Source of the DNA: Pelobates cultripes
Lineage: Eukaryota > Chordata > Amphibia > Anura > Pelobatidae
Direction: 5' to 3'
DNA: 64,000 nucleotides
Assembly: GCA_933207985.1 (NCBI GenBank)
Contig: OW240916.1
Span: 263,911,147-263,975,146 of the forward strand
Part shown: positions 54,368 through 64,000 of the stretch, in pieces
Layout: each line of letters begins with the position of its first letter
How positions within the stretch are numbered: position 1 is the stretch's first letter
Notes under the pieces: generated by a model
Databases searched by the model: none
What the model was told of the DNA's origin: nothing
What the model saw: only the letters and a program-made list of their open reading frames with translations
Translations under genes and position numbers: made by a program

Positions 54368-54614
54368 GTATGGATTTTCTGTGACTCCAAATCTACACTA
54401 TCTTTTCAATGTCACATTATCAAATAGCATCAATAACCTTTTCAGTAATGTGTCCAGCTGTTCATATCGGGAACATTTGCCACAACTTGTTTAACAAAGC
54501 TCATTGAGTTGCTTCTCATTTAAACTAATTGTTATTGTCGGAAAGACAGTATTTTTTTTATTTTATTTTTTTCCGAAAGAAAGGTGTGGGAAGGCACATA
54601 TCTGCTTCTGCATT

Positions 54615-54690
54615 AACCTCTTAAGGACCAAACTTCTGGAATAAAAGGGAATCATGACATGTCACACATGTCATGTGTCCTTAAGGGTTT
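54615..54690. repeat. Short hairpin MITE in intron 2
   Basis: CTTAAGGACCAAACTTCTGG... and ...ATGTGTCCTTAAGGG are inverted ends around a CATGACATGTCACACATGTCATG palindrome. Probably a non-autonomous DNA element. Confidence 0.7.
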
Positions 54691-55018
54691 AAAATAACAT
54701 ACATGTGAGGTTGTATCTCAAAATGTTGTGTGTGTGGTCTGTTTTAAATTACACAGAAAGATCTAGAGTTTTCTACAGATATAACAGTTACAGGTACAAG
54801 TCCTTAAAAGAAAGTGTCAGTGTGTGGGGTCGGGAAAGGTTTTATTTTCCTCCACATAGTAAATGTGGATGGTCCCTAAAACTTGTTTTCCTTCTCCACC
54901 ATCCTACTTCACTATACAGTATATTGCACACCGCTTAGCATAGAAAAAGTTGAGGTCTTTTTCCTATCTCCAGTTTGAGATTTGTGTTTCTCTCTCTCCT
55001 TGTATTGTCTCCATACAG

Positions 55019-55120
55019 GCCATCAGTTTAAAGCTCACAAAGCCGTTCTTGCAGCCTGCAGTCATTTCTTCTACAAATTCTTTCAGGATTTCACTCAGGA
55101 GCCATTGGTTGAAATAGAAG
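55019..55120 (+). CDS. znf131: ZNF131-like gene, exon 3 (BTB domain)
   Basis: Acceptor TCTCCATACAG ends at 55018 and donor GAAG|GTATTT follows 55120. The 102 bases join in phase to exon 2 (G|GC CAT CAG) and encode HQFKAHKAVLAACSHFFYKF and FQDFTQEPLVEIEG, the BTB core with the conserved AHK.VLAA.S.FF signature. Confidence 0.95.
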
Positions 55121-56166
55121 GTATTTGTTATGTCTTTTGATACATTTTTATTATTTTCTCTGTCTTTCTGTTTCTCACTTGCTCTTTACGCAAAAAGTAA
55201 TTATTTAAGGGAAAGTATTGGTACCAAAACAACTTTAGGTTAATGGAATGTTTTTTTTTGAGTATTGATCATGTGCCTGCAGTCTCACTGCTCAACACTT
55301 TCATTAACACATAATCACATGTATGTCCCTATCTTATAATAGCCATTTAAAATGTACCCAATCTTGTAAAGCTTTATTTATGTCCCAGTGGGAAAATGAT
55401 CTTGGTAGGAACATTACTGAGGAGAAGGAGTGAATCTATGTGGTCTTACTCATTGTATGAGCCATTAAGAGGTGTTGAGAAAGGAAATCCTAAGGTGGTA
55501 CGTGATATCTACTAGGTTAGCTTATGAATTCCTTGCCAAAGTGAATTAGTGAGTCATCTACCATGTCTCCTCATAACCCAAAGGTGTATTTATTACAAAC
55601 TGTTTTTGACAGGATCCCACCACGGAAAGAAAAAACTTTATCTTTTTGACATTAAAGTAATAGCCTGTTCATGGAACTCACATACCATATCTACTATATC
55701 CTTTGTTCTGTAGGCAGTTGATGCTAATCCATTAATATGATAGGAAGTGGTCAGATTGGGAAGCATTCAGAATAACTAGGTCCCACTGGCTCTCCTATTT
55801 GTTTAATTCCTGGAAATGTGGTACCCAGTCATTTTTACTTCGATCAGTAGCTTATCTAGTGGTTTTGTTGTCGGATATGAGGTAACCAATCTTTGTGTAC
55901 CCTTGCCCCTCTTTTGTTCTCCTTCTTCTCTCCCCCACCCCCTTTTCTCTCTTTTAGCCACCGTCACTGCTAGTTCTTTCCCTCCAACATTAAAATGTTG
56001 CTAATGTAATAATTGATACCTGATTGTTTAGGTCATTCAATTTTGCTTGAAACCATGTAGCAGCTAATGTAGATTTACAGGTACCTTCACTCCAACCTGA
56101 CTCCTGCATACTGTAGTAGAATATCGTTGGGTGTTTTAATTGCACTGTATTGGTAAAGTGCAATTA

Positions 56167-57347
56167 CCGTATATACTCGAGTATAAGCCGAGTTTTTCAG
56201 CACATTTTTTGTGCTGAAAAAACCAACTCGGCTTATACTCGAGTCACTGTCTGTATTATGGCAATTTCCATTGCCGTAATACAGACTGGGGGCTGGCAGC
56301 GAGCGCTTACCTCTCCTGCAGCTCCCTCCTCCTCCGCGCCGGTCCATGCAGCACCTCGGTCAGCTCCCAGTGTAAGTCTCGCGAGAGCCGCGGGGTCATA
56401 GTGCGGCTCTCGCGAGACTTACAGTGTGAGCTGAGAGAGGAGCTGCACGGACTGGCGCGGAGGAGGAGGGAGCTGACAGGAGCTGCAGGAGAGGTAAGTA
56501 ACAGCTCTGCCAGTCCCCCTCCTCCCCCCACTGAACTGCCAATGCCACTGGACCACCAGGGAAGGAGAGCCCCCCTCCCTGACATGTATCAAGCAGGGAG
56601 GGAGGACGAAAAATAAATACATTAATAATATATAAATAATAATAATAATAAAAAAATAATATAACAAAAAATGAAAATAATATTAATTAATAATATATAA
56701 ATAATAATAAAAAATAATATAACAAAAAATGAAAATAATATTAATTAATAATATATAAATAATAATAAAAAATAATTAAAAAATAATATAACCAAAAAAA
56801 TGAAAATAATAAATAATAATATTAATTTTTTTTTATTTATTTTTTATAAAAATGCCCACCCCCCACCAAGGCTCTACAACACAAACACACACTGCATCAC
56901 ACACACACACTGCATCACACACACACACTGCATCACACACACACACTGCATTCATACACACACACTGCACTCATACACACACACTGCAGTGTACACTCAT
57001 ACACACACACTGCACTCATACACACACTGCACTCATACACACACACTGCATTTATACACACACACTGCATTCATACACACACACTGCACTCATTCACACA
57101 CACACTGCATTTATACACACACTGCGCACTCATACACACACACTGCATTCATCATATACACACACTGTAAATAAATATTCAATTAATATAATTTTTTTAG
57201 GATCTAATTTTATTTAGAAATTTACCAGTAGCTGCTGCATTTCCCACCCTAGTCTTATACTCGAGTCAATAAGTTTTCCCAGTTTTTTGGGGTAAAATTA
57301 GGGGCCTCGGCTTATATTCGGGTCGGCTTATACTCGAGTATATACGG
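56167..57347. mobile_element. TA-flanked non-autonomous transposon, composite
   Basis: CCGTATATACTCGAGTATAA at the left and its complement at the right are flanked by TA (56165-56166 and 57348-57349). This fits a mariner-type MITE. The 1.18-kb interior contains a GC-rich inverted repeat (about 56295-56500, arms with TCTCGCGAGAC and GGAGGAGGGAGCTG), an (AATAAT)n low-complexity section, and a CACACACACTGCA minisatellite at 56885-57165. It lies in the intron about 270 bp before exon 4. Confidence 0.8.
56885..57165 (+). repeat. CACACACACTGCATTCATA minisatellite
   Basis: About 14 units of 18-22 bp inside the TA-flanked element; frames through it give His/Thr-rich artefacts. Confidence 0.9.
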
Positions 57348-57621
57348 TATGTTCACTTATTGCTCTGTTTACTTGAAAGAGATTTCCTTTCTGAAAAAAA
57401 TCTAATTAAGATTTTATTGGGGGTAAACACCCAAATGTACTTAACCCACTCTGATTGAGGCATCAGGATGAACACACATTAAGGCAGTCCCTTAATTCGT
57501 TGTCCGCATCTGTTTTGGTATACAGATCACACACATTCTAGTATTGTACTTGTAGTGCACACTATTCGGTTGGATCTGATCCTAATCCGTGTTTACTAAA
57601 CTGTAATGCTTTTCATATTAG

Positions 57622-57766
57622 GTGTCAGTAACACAGCATTCCGCAATCTGATTGAATTTACCTATACTGCAAAGCTGATGATACAAGGTGAAGAGGAGGC
57701 TGGTGACATTTGGAAGGCAGCAGAGTATCTACAGATGCATGAGGCTATCAAAGCACTTGAGTTCAG
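57622..57766 (+). CDS. znf131: ZNF131-like gene, exon 4 (end of BTB domain)
   Basis: Acceptor TTTTCATATTAG ends at 57621 and donor TTCAG|GTATTG follows 57766. The 145 bases encode GVSNTAFRNLIEFTYTAKLM, then IQGEEEAGDIWKAAEYLQMHEAIKALEFR, the C-terminal helices of the BTB domain, in phase with exon 3 (G|GT GTC). It ends in phase 2. Together the three coding exons give about 123 residues of a protein that in ZNF131 continues with several C2H2 zinc fingers; none is seen before the window ends, so at least 6.2 kb of intron follows. Confidence 0.95.
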
Positions 57767-57799
57767 GTATTGGAACAATAGTGTGTTTTATTTATTTTT

Positions 57800-58020
57800 T
57801 TAATCGGTTACATGGCTGAAAAGAGACTTGTGCGTCCTTCAAGTTCAGCCTTCCTCACATCTGTTTTTGCTGTTGATCCAAAAGAAGGCAAAAAAACCCA
57901 GTCTGAAGCGCTTCCAATTTTGCAACAAACTAGGAAAAAATTCATTCTTGACCCCAAAATAGCAGTCAGATATCTCCTTGGATCAAGCAGCCGTTACCTA
58001 ACTAATTAGAAATTATATCC
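57800..58020 (-). mobile_element. CR1 LINE 3' fragment in the intron
   Basis: ACATGGCTGAAAAGAGACTT...TCAAGTTCAGCCTTCCTCAC and GAAAAAATTCATTCTTGACCCC match 39765-39950 almost word for word. Only the 3' UTR is present, starting about 30 bases after the exon 4 donor. Confidence 0.88.
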
Positions 58021-58079
58021 CGGTATGTTATGTGTTGATAATGTTGTTAAAATATATTTCTATATAGACAGCTTAGTGT

Positions 58080-58395
58080 AATTTTAGTAAGTATATTGTG
58101 ACAGTTCTGAAGGAACGGCAATGTTTACATTGCAGATTCACCTCCGTCTTGTGGATGTCAGTATAACAGTCACCAGAGGCTCTTCTGTGAGATAGCAGAG
58201 TAAACCTCTCTTTCAGTCAGATGGTCCAGAGAGACCATCTGATTGGCACTGCTCTGCATTTTTGCCGTGCGTGCTCACTATCCTCACAATCATTTCCTAT
58301 GAGAAAGCATTGGATTGGCTGACCTCGTCAACATTGATCTCAGCCAAAAAAGCAGAGCTAAATGGAGGAGAGCGTATGGCGATGGCTGAAAGTTA
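58080..58395. repeat. MITE-related repeat, opposite to 53740
   Basis: Shares the CAGTCAGATGGTCCAGAGAGACCATCTGATTG palindrome and flanking text with 53740-54085. Confidence 0.6.
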
Positions 58396-59033
58396 AGTAA
58401 AATGCGATTTTTATTTTTATTTATTTTTTGATTTTTTTTTTACCCTTTTAGTCACCAGACCGCTTTTCAGTTTTATTACCGTTAAGGACCAGGGCTCTTT
58501 TTTTTTTATTTTTGAGGTGTTTGTGTTTAGCTGTAGTTTATCCTTTACTCATTTACTGTACCCACAAATATTATATACCCTTTATCTTGCCATTAAATGG
58601 TCTTTCTAAAGATACCATTATTTTCATCATATCATATATTTTATTATAAAATATGATGAAAAAATGTAAAAAAACCCACACCTTTTCTAACTTTGACCCC
58701 CAAAATCTGTTACGCATCTACAACCGCCAAAAAACACCCATAAATAGTTTCTAAACTTTGTCCTGAGTTTAGAAATGTTAACATGTTCTTAGCTTTTTTT
58801 TTTTTGCAAGTTATAGGGCTATAAGTACAAGTAGGACATTTCTGTTTCAAAAATGTATCAATAAGTGGCATTGTAACACTGTTATCTGTCATAAATCTCT
58901 GACTCACACCTCACATGTTCATATTTTTTTCGTAGACAACCCAGGGTATTCAATGTGGGGTATGTCCAGTCTTTTTTAGTAGCCACTTAGTCACAAACAC
59001 TGGCCAAAGTTAGCATTCATATTTGTTTGTGTA

Positions 59034-59195
59034 TAAGAAAATCTCAGGCACTCACTGTGATTGCTCCCAGGCAGATTTATTGCAACGTTTCAACCTGTTA
59101 AGGTCTTTATCAAGCTTGATAAAGACCTTAACAGGTCGAAACGTTGCAATAAATCTGCCTGGAAGCAATCACAGTGAGTGCCTGAGATTTTCTTA
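59034..59195. repeat. Near-perfect 162-bp palindrome with hammerhead-like cores
   Basis: Arms 59034-59114 and 59115-59195 are complementary except two positions (one CpG/TpG). The centre is CAAG|CTTG. Each arm starts from the centre with CTTGATAAAGACC-TTAACA-GGTCGAAACGTT, a hammerhead-like core with stem II GACC/GGTC. It was inserted into the hairpin-bearing repeat. Confidence 0.85.
59115..59145 (+). ncRNA. Hammerhead-like motif (degenerate)
   Basis: TTGATAA-A-GACC-TTAACA-GGTC-GAAAC resembles CUGAUGA...GAAA with C3 and G8 changed and one extra A. A mirrored copy is in the left arm (59084-59114). Penelope-like coding sequence lies 1.7 kb away. Confidence 0.4.
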
Positions 59196-60058
59196 TTCAT
59201 ATATATTTCTTGAGGTTTGCTGACCCATGCTCAGTAGCACCCTGGGTTGAAAGATTGTGGCCGTGTGCGACCCCACTCCTTTTTTTCATTACATATTTGT
59301 TTGTGTGTGAAATATGCAAAAATCAAATTTGAATGTTAATTTTGGCCAGTGTTTGTGACTAAGTGGCTACTAAAAAGTACTGTGCATACCCCATTTGCAA
59401 TACCTTAGGTGGTCTACTTTTACAAATGGTATGCCATCATGGGGGTAATTCTCATTCGTGGGCTACCATACGGTCTCAAAGGCAACGTAACCAATCTGGC
59501 AAATTTCAATGTGAAAAAAGGAAATGCAAGCCTTATATTTGACTTAGTAACTTTTGAAAACACCATAAAACCTGTACATGGGGGTTCAGTTTTACTCGCG
59601 AGACTCAGCGGAACACAAATATTAGTGTTTCAAAACAGTAAAACATATCACAATTATATCGTCAGTCAATTAAATCGTCAGTCAAAGTGCCATTTGTGTG
59701 TGAAAAATGCAAAAAAAAAAAGTCTCTCTCACTGACGATATCGTTGTGATATGTTTTACTGTTTTGAAACACTAATATTTTTGTCCAGCGAAGTCTCCCG
59801 AGTAAAAGCGTACCCCCCCATGTACAGGTTTCATGGTGTCCTGGAAAGTTACAGGGTTAAATATAGGGCTTGCGAACCAAATTCTCTGGACTTTCTGCTG
59901 TCAGGCTTGTAAGGAAGGTCCTTTAAATTGTAATTAATAAAATGACTTAATTATGTAAAAATATTATATAAATATATTTGTAGAATTTAAATATGTGTGT
60001 GTGTGTGTATGTGTATATATATATATATATGTGTGTGTATATATATGTGTGTGTGTGT

Positions 60059-60111
<53 letters not shown>

Positions 60112-60359
60112 ATATAAAAATAGCACTTCAAGCACTTTGTAATTTGATGAAAAGAACTTAAAGAAAAGGAGAGCAGTCAAGGATAGGGGTTTAGTGTAAG
60201 ACACCCATCCCGTACCTAACCCACAAAAAAAGGTCACCTAGACTGGAAAAGCAGGGGATAACCCTAGGGAATACAATGTATAGTAGAGAACCAAAGTCGT
60301 CACTTGAATAAAAAGTGACCACAAGGTTAAATTTCCAATCCACTCCAATAAGATCCTAA

Positions 60360-60711
60360 AGGCTGCGGGTCTCGCGAGACTTACACTGTGAGCTGAACAG
60401 GCCACTAGAGGCACTTCCCCGACGCTCAATGCGAAAATCGTATTGAGCACGTAGACCGTACCTATGAAAGGCACTGAGAAATGCTTTCCTATGGGTGTTT
60501 TTTTTTATGCGTGCGCAGCTCTGGCCACGCATGCACATTCGGCTCCACTCGCGAGCAGTCGTCGGAGGGGCAGGAGAGGTCACCAGCGCCGGCGCTCAAT
60601 AAATGTAAGTGGCTGAAGGGGTGTTTACCCCTTCAGCCCAGCGGGAGGGGGTCCCTGAGGGAGGGAGGACCTAAGGATTATATAGTGTCAGGAAAACTAG
60701 TTTGTGATCCT
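60360..60711 (-). mobile_element. TTAA MITE family, partial reversed copy
   Basis: Right end ATATAGTGTCAGGAAAACTAGTTTGTGATCCT before TTAA (60712-60715) is the family left terminus reversed; CCCTTCAGCCCAGCGGGAGGGGGTCCCTGAGG matches its GC-rich inner part. Its other end reads GTCTCGCGAGACTTACACTGTGAGCTGA, shared with the element at 56167-57347. Confidence 0.65.
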
Positions 60712-60719
60712 TTAAATAT

Positions 60720-62760
60720 ATATAGGTCTGTAATCTATTGCAAGGAATATGGAGTTAATTCCCGCCTTTATTGATCCAGATCATAGAAAAATACCAAGTG
60801 AATATTTTTCATTGAGTCCTTTGGGATGTACTGTATCCAAAATTCTTATCCAGAACAGTTATCTTTGTAATAAAAGGTTCTTACGGTCCCCGCCTCGTGC
60901 CGGCTGGGGGATGTGATCGATTGCTATGAATTTCATGGAGGGTAATTGATGGTTATGCTTGGCCACGGGTAGTTCTGAGCCTTTGTCTCTATATGCAATT
61001 CGTATGCTGAAACGATGGTTACGCATTCTTTCCCTCAACGGCAAGTCTGTCTTTCCAATGTATGCCAAACCACAAGGGCATAGGAGTTTATACACCACAT
61101 AGTCACTGCTGCAAGTTAGTCTGTGTCGTATGATGTATTTCTTGCTGGAATGTGGATGAGTGAATGTTTTGCTGGGTATCATATGCCTACATGTTACACG
61201 CCCTAGGCACCTGTAGCATCCGAGATTCTGATGTGTCGGTTTTTGATTGTAGCAGTGTATAGGGTCTGTCTTTACTTGTAAATCCCTCATGTTGCTGCCT
61301 CTGCAATAGCACATCATGGGAGGATGTTTAAATGATTTAGGTAGACTTGCATTGTTCATCATCATTCTCCATTTTCGATCAACTGATTTTTTTTTAAGGT
61401 TGTATGATATGATGGTAAACGTTGTTGGGAATTCCAGTCAGTCTGGTTTGTCCTTACGTTGTGGGTTCGTCTCATAGCATTTATCTAGTGCTTGCTGTAG
61501 GACCCTATTGCTGTAGCCTCGTGCGCGGAACTTGTCCCACATTTCCTGTATCTGGTGTATTTGCAGGATTAGAGTTATTCCTTATTACTCTTAAAATTTG
61601 TGATTGAGGAAGTGAGTTCTTCAGGTGTCTCGGGTGGTAACTCAGTATAAAGAAGGGTGTTTCTGTCTCTATCTTTTGGCTTGTTGTAGAGGGTAAAGGC
61701 TATTTTCCCGTCTTCTTTGTACAGACGTACATCTAGAAAGTCAACTGTCTTGGTATCCGACCTAATTGTGAGACGAACTGGTGAATCTAAATTATTGATT
61801 GTCTCCAGCATTTGTTCTGAGGATTGCATTGTACCTTTCCAGATCATCATTATATCATCGATATAGCCACGGTAAAATGCTATGTTATCTTGGAATAGTG
61901 TTAGGATAAATTCCTGTTCATAAATATACATGTATCCATTCGCATACATTGGGGCCATAGCTGCCCCCATCCTGAAGTCTGTTTATACCAGGTTATCTCA
62001 AACCTGAAATAGTTTTGGCTGAGTACCAGATTTAGCAACTCGAGTGTAAATTCCACTGGTGGTCCCGCATAGTGAGAAGAAGTTGTTAGAATTTTGCGCA
62101 TAGCATTAGTACTTGTGTCGTGGAATGATTGTGTATACATTTTTAACATCACATGTGATAAATATTGCCTTGGAATCCAATGTTCTAATATCCTGTAGTA
62201 GATTTAAAAGACTTGGTGTGTCTTTGACATACGTAGGAAGTTTCTCAATTGGTTCCTTAAAAAGAAAGTCTAGCCCCTTGGGTGCATTAGAGCGCCTCCG
62301 ATTGCCGAGACGATGGGTCTTCCTGGAGGTGATATGTAGGGTTTTTATGTACTCTTGGCAGGGTGTAGATTACTGGAGTTCTAGGATTGCTTTGTAATAG
62401 ATATTGGTAAAGTTCCTGTGTGATGTATGCTGCATCAAGTCCTCTCTGGAGGGTACTTTGTATAGTTCCCATTATGCTGTCTGTAGGGTCAGATGTTAGT
62501 TTGGAGTAGTGGTATCTTGTAGTTGCATCAGAATTTCCTGTCTGTAGTCCTTGTAGTTTAGAAGCACGATGCCACCTCCTTTATTTGCTGGTTGGATGAT
62601 CAGGTTGGGGTCATTGGCTAATGATGTAATGATACTGCGCTCCTCTTTAGTGATGTTGGATGTACATTGGTTGTAATTGCTAAGGTGAAGTTGATGTTTC
62701 TTCATTTATTCATCTTAAGAAGGTTTTGATTGTTGATTGATTTGGTAGAGGGTCCCAAGT
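60720..62760 (-). pseudogene. Penelope-like element: reverse transcriptase and GIY-YIG nuclease
   Basis: On the reverse strand 62705-62496 has NLIIQPANKGGGIVLL (Penelope RT N-terminal PADKGG motif). Fragments at 62472-62287 (TPVIYTLPRVHKNP) and 62152-61901 follow in shifted frames. 61970-61575 has MGAAMAPMYANGYM and YIDD, the RT catalytic motif. 61365-60859 is an open GIY-YIG domain: YVVYKLLCPCGLAYIGKT, with a Cys-rich linker upstream (GCYRCLGRVTC). Several shifts and stops make it inactive. Terminal pLTRs were not delimited. Penelope-like elements prime reverse transcription at their own nicks. Confidence 0.9.
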
Positions 62761-62764
62761 GCTC

Positions 62765-63020
62765 TTGGGTACGGATGTCGCGAACTGTCCGCCGAACTGT
62801 TCGCGAACTGTCCGCTGGCGAACTATAGCGTGTTCGCGTTGGGCGAACATATCCGATTTACGGTCCGCCCCCTATACGTCATCATTGAGTAAACTTTGAC
62901 CCTGAACCTCACAGCCCACAGACACATTCCACCCAATCAGCAGCAGACCCTCCCTCCTAGGAAGTGTCTGCTGACTGTGAGGTTCCGGGTCAAAGTTTAC
63001 TCAATGACATTATAGGGACG
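62765..63020. repeat. Inverted-repeat element with CGAACTGT words
   Basis: CGAACTGTCCG/CGAACTGTTCG words at 62780-62825, then an inverted pair ATTGAGTAAACTTTGACCC (62884) and GGGTCAAAGTTTACTCAAT (62988), arms of about 40 bp. Non-coding; probably a MITE. Confidence 0.7.
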
Positions 63021-63084
63021 AATAGGATATGTGCATGCGCCTTGAACACATGTGTTAGCCCAGGACGGATGTGACATCTCTACT

Positions 63085-63107
63085 CTTAGGATATGTGTGT
63101 GTGTGTG

Positions 63108-63150
<43 letters not shown>

Positions 63151-63155
63151 CATAT
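63085..63155. repeat. TG/AT microsatellite
   Basis: GTGTGTGTGTATGTGTATATAT...ATATAT, a TG run passing into an AT run. Similar compound arrays occur at 59990-60107. Confidence 0.9.
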
Positions 63156-63184
63156 ATTGAAATAATATTAACATGTAATAGCAT

Positions 63185-63560
63185 ATATATATTTGTACTT
63201 TCGGAATTTCATCGTATTGGGTAGCTAACTGTGAGAGCAAAAGTTGAATTTGTAGTAGCTGCGAGAAACATACGAGAGTAAACCTGTAAAAAATAAAAGA
63301 GGGCCCACCAAGGGTAATGTAGTTAAAACAGGGTGTAGGTGGGTGGGGACAATCAGCTGAGCGGCAGCGGTGAGTAGGGGCTAGGAGCTTAAGTAGGGGA
63401 CTTACTCCTCCCACAAATTCAGGCCTAATGGCCTTTCTACTTGTGCTCGGAATTTAAATACGTGATGGATAGTAACTGTGAGCAAAGTTGGTTGTGGTGT
63501 GCCGAAACCAACGTACGAGTGGGCCTGTAAATAAAAAGAGGGCAAAAAGATAAATTTGAG
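63185..63560 (-). repeat. Split direct repeats at the 3' end of the tyrosine-recombinase element
   Basis: 63200-63302 (CGGAATTTCATCGTATTGGG...GTAAACCTGTAAAAAATAAAAGAGGG) is a diverged direct repeat of 63449-63543 (CGGAATTTAAATACGTGATGG...GGGCCTGTAAATAAAAAGAGGG). They are about 245 bp apart. Ngaro-type YR retroelements have split direct repeats of this kind. Confidence 0.6.
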
Positions 63561-63582
63561 AAAATACACACTTTATTGCATT

Positions 63583-64000
63583 TTACAAGACCAAGTTTCT
63601 GAAAGCTTGGCGAAGCTCTTTCTCTGGTTGTGGAATATATGCGTTATATATGGAGGATTTCCATCGCCCGAGCCTTTTGATGATGTGGACCGGTGCGTTT
63701 GTGCTTGAGGCTGCTGAGGCGGCTCCTATGCGGAAGGAGTGCCCGGAGAATGCAGCCGGGTTGTGTCCGAGCTTAGATAACAGAGTTCTGACATGAGACA
63801 TCAATTTTGCCGTGGTAAGCGGGTACCCTTGTAATGTTAAGAGCGGAGAGTCTGGCAGGTGAGTGTGAATAGTTGACCGTAGTTGGTCGAGAACTTTCAC
63901 CGGACACCAGGCATTATCAGTAGGGAAGAGAGGAATTATTGTAGGATGTATTGACCGGTTGGTTTTAGTGGTAGGGATAGAAAGGAGGTAGTGATCCTCT
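63583..64000 (-). CDS. Tyrosine recombinase of a DIRS/Ngaro-like retroelement, partial
   Basis: The reverse-strand frame is open from the window edge at 64000 to a stop at about 63583. It contains TDNAWCPVKVLDQL, then FSGHSFRIGAASAAS (the H-x-x-R box) and IKRLGRWKSSIYNAYI with the nucleophile Tyr. These are the C-terminal catalytic boxes of YR retroelement recombinases, which integrate circular DNA without target duplication. The N-terminal Arg box and the RT/RNase H gene would lie beyond 64000. No stop or shift is seen in this part. Confidence 0.88.
   Translation of the reverse strand, partial: EDHYLLSIPTTKTNRSIHPTIIPLFPTDNAWCPVKVLDQLRSTIHTHLPDSPLLTLQGYPLTTAKLMSHVRTLLSKLGHNPAAFSGHSFRIGAASAASSTNAPVHIIKRLGRWKSSIYNAYIPQPEKELRQAFRNLVL

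Larger units (their letters stand above)
58440..60000 (+). mobile_element. Hairpin-bearing repeat, second copy, with insertion
   Basis: Starts near ACCGTTAAGGACCAGGGC (58480), carries GCAAGTTATAGGGCTATAAGT (58805), then the long hairpin arms at 58955-59030 and 59330-59400, then the GTGTTTCAAAACAGTAAAAC palindrome region and TTCTCTGGACTTTC. Between the two hairpin arms sits a foreign block, about 59033-59300, absent from the copy at 41869-42023. Ends in a (TG/TA)n microsatellite at 59990-60107. Confidence 0.75.

Noticed and set aside
56800..57217. His/Thr-rich frames of about 120 codons
   Set aside because: Produced by the CACACACACTGCA minisatellite.
57766..64000. Further ZNF131-like exons (linker or zinc fingers) in this interval
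   Set aside because: No C2H2 pattern or in-phase exon with good splice sites was seen; recognisable sequence is repeat-derived.

Overview
The window looks like a stretch of vertebrate nuclear genome, most likely from a frog (anuran amphibian). The evidence is one spliced, ZNF131-like BTB zinc-finger gene with a CpG-island 5' end, set in a dense mixture of L2, CR1 and L1/Tx1 LINEs, a Penelope-like element, a tyrosine-recombinase (DIRS/Ngaro-like) element, Tc1/mariner elements, many TTAA-flanked MITEs, and a young class I endogenous retrovirus (ERV). Species cannot be fixed from sequence alone. No bacterial features, tRNA genes, rRNA genes or CRISPR arrays are visible.

Layout. 1-900 is unremarkable sequence with a TG microsatellite. 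About 920-3201 is a decayed L2-type LINE (+). 3202-15477 is an ERV (+) with near-identical 508/510-bp LTRs, a tRNA-Lys1,2-type primer-binding site, a leader of 13 tandem stem-loop/uORF units, gag with an eight-copy 138-bp proline-rich repeat, pro-pol, env, and a polypurine tract. It carries several frame changes but almost no other damage. 15478-26300 is intergenic sequence with MITEs, AT-rich DNA, a palindrome cluster with a hammerhead-like motif, a block with inverted telomere-like sequence, and a dead Tc1-like element. 26600-30480 holds an old L1 3' half (split by a TTAA MITE) and an antisense L2. 30480-39740 contains a further TTAA MITE, a large inverted repeat carrying hammerhead-like motifs, and minisatellites around a second inverted-repeat element. 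39745-40991 is an antisense CR1. 41500-49180 is a nested insertion: a hairpin-bearing repeat, split by a 5'-truncated L1/Tx1 with a 15-bp target duplication, itself split by a Tc1-like transposon with an intact 338-codon DD37E transposase. 49670-50410 is a large minisatellite.

52380-64000 holds the host gene: a CpG island with a proposed noncoding exon 1, then coding exons at 54244, 55019 and 57622 that encode most of a BTB domain. Splice sites and phases agree throughout. The zinc-finger exons are not in the window. The last visible intron carries a composite TA-flanked element just before exon 4, and after it a CR1 tail, a second copy of the hairpin repeat disrupted by a palindromic hammerhead-like insertion, an antisense Penelope-like element (RT plus GIY-YIG nuclease), and the 3' part of a tyrosine-recombinase retroelement running off the window.

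The most unusual signals are the ERV leader (each unit has a three-codon uORF ending immediately before a stem-loop, downstream of a candidate splice donor so that only unspliced RNA would carry it), the extra domain in its Pol, the contradiction between its nearly identical LTRs and its many frame changes, its mismatched flanks, and the dispersed hammerhead-like palindromes. All calls are from reading the sequence; no database search was run.
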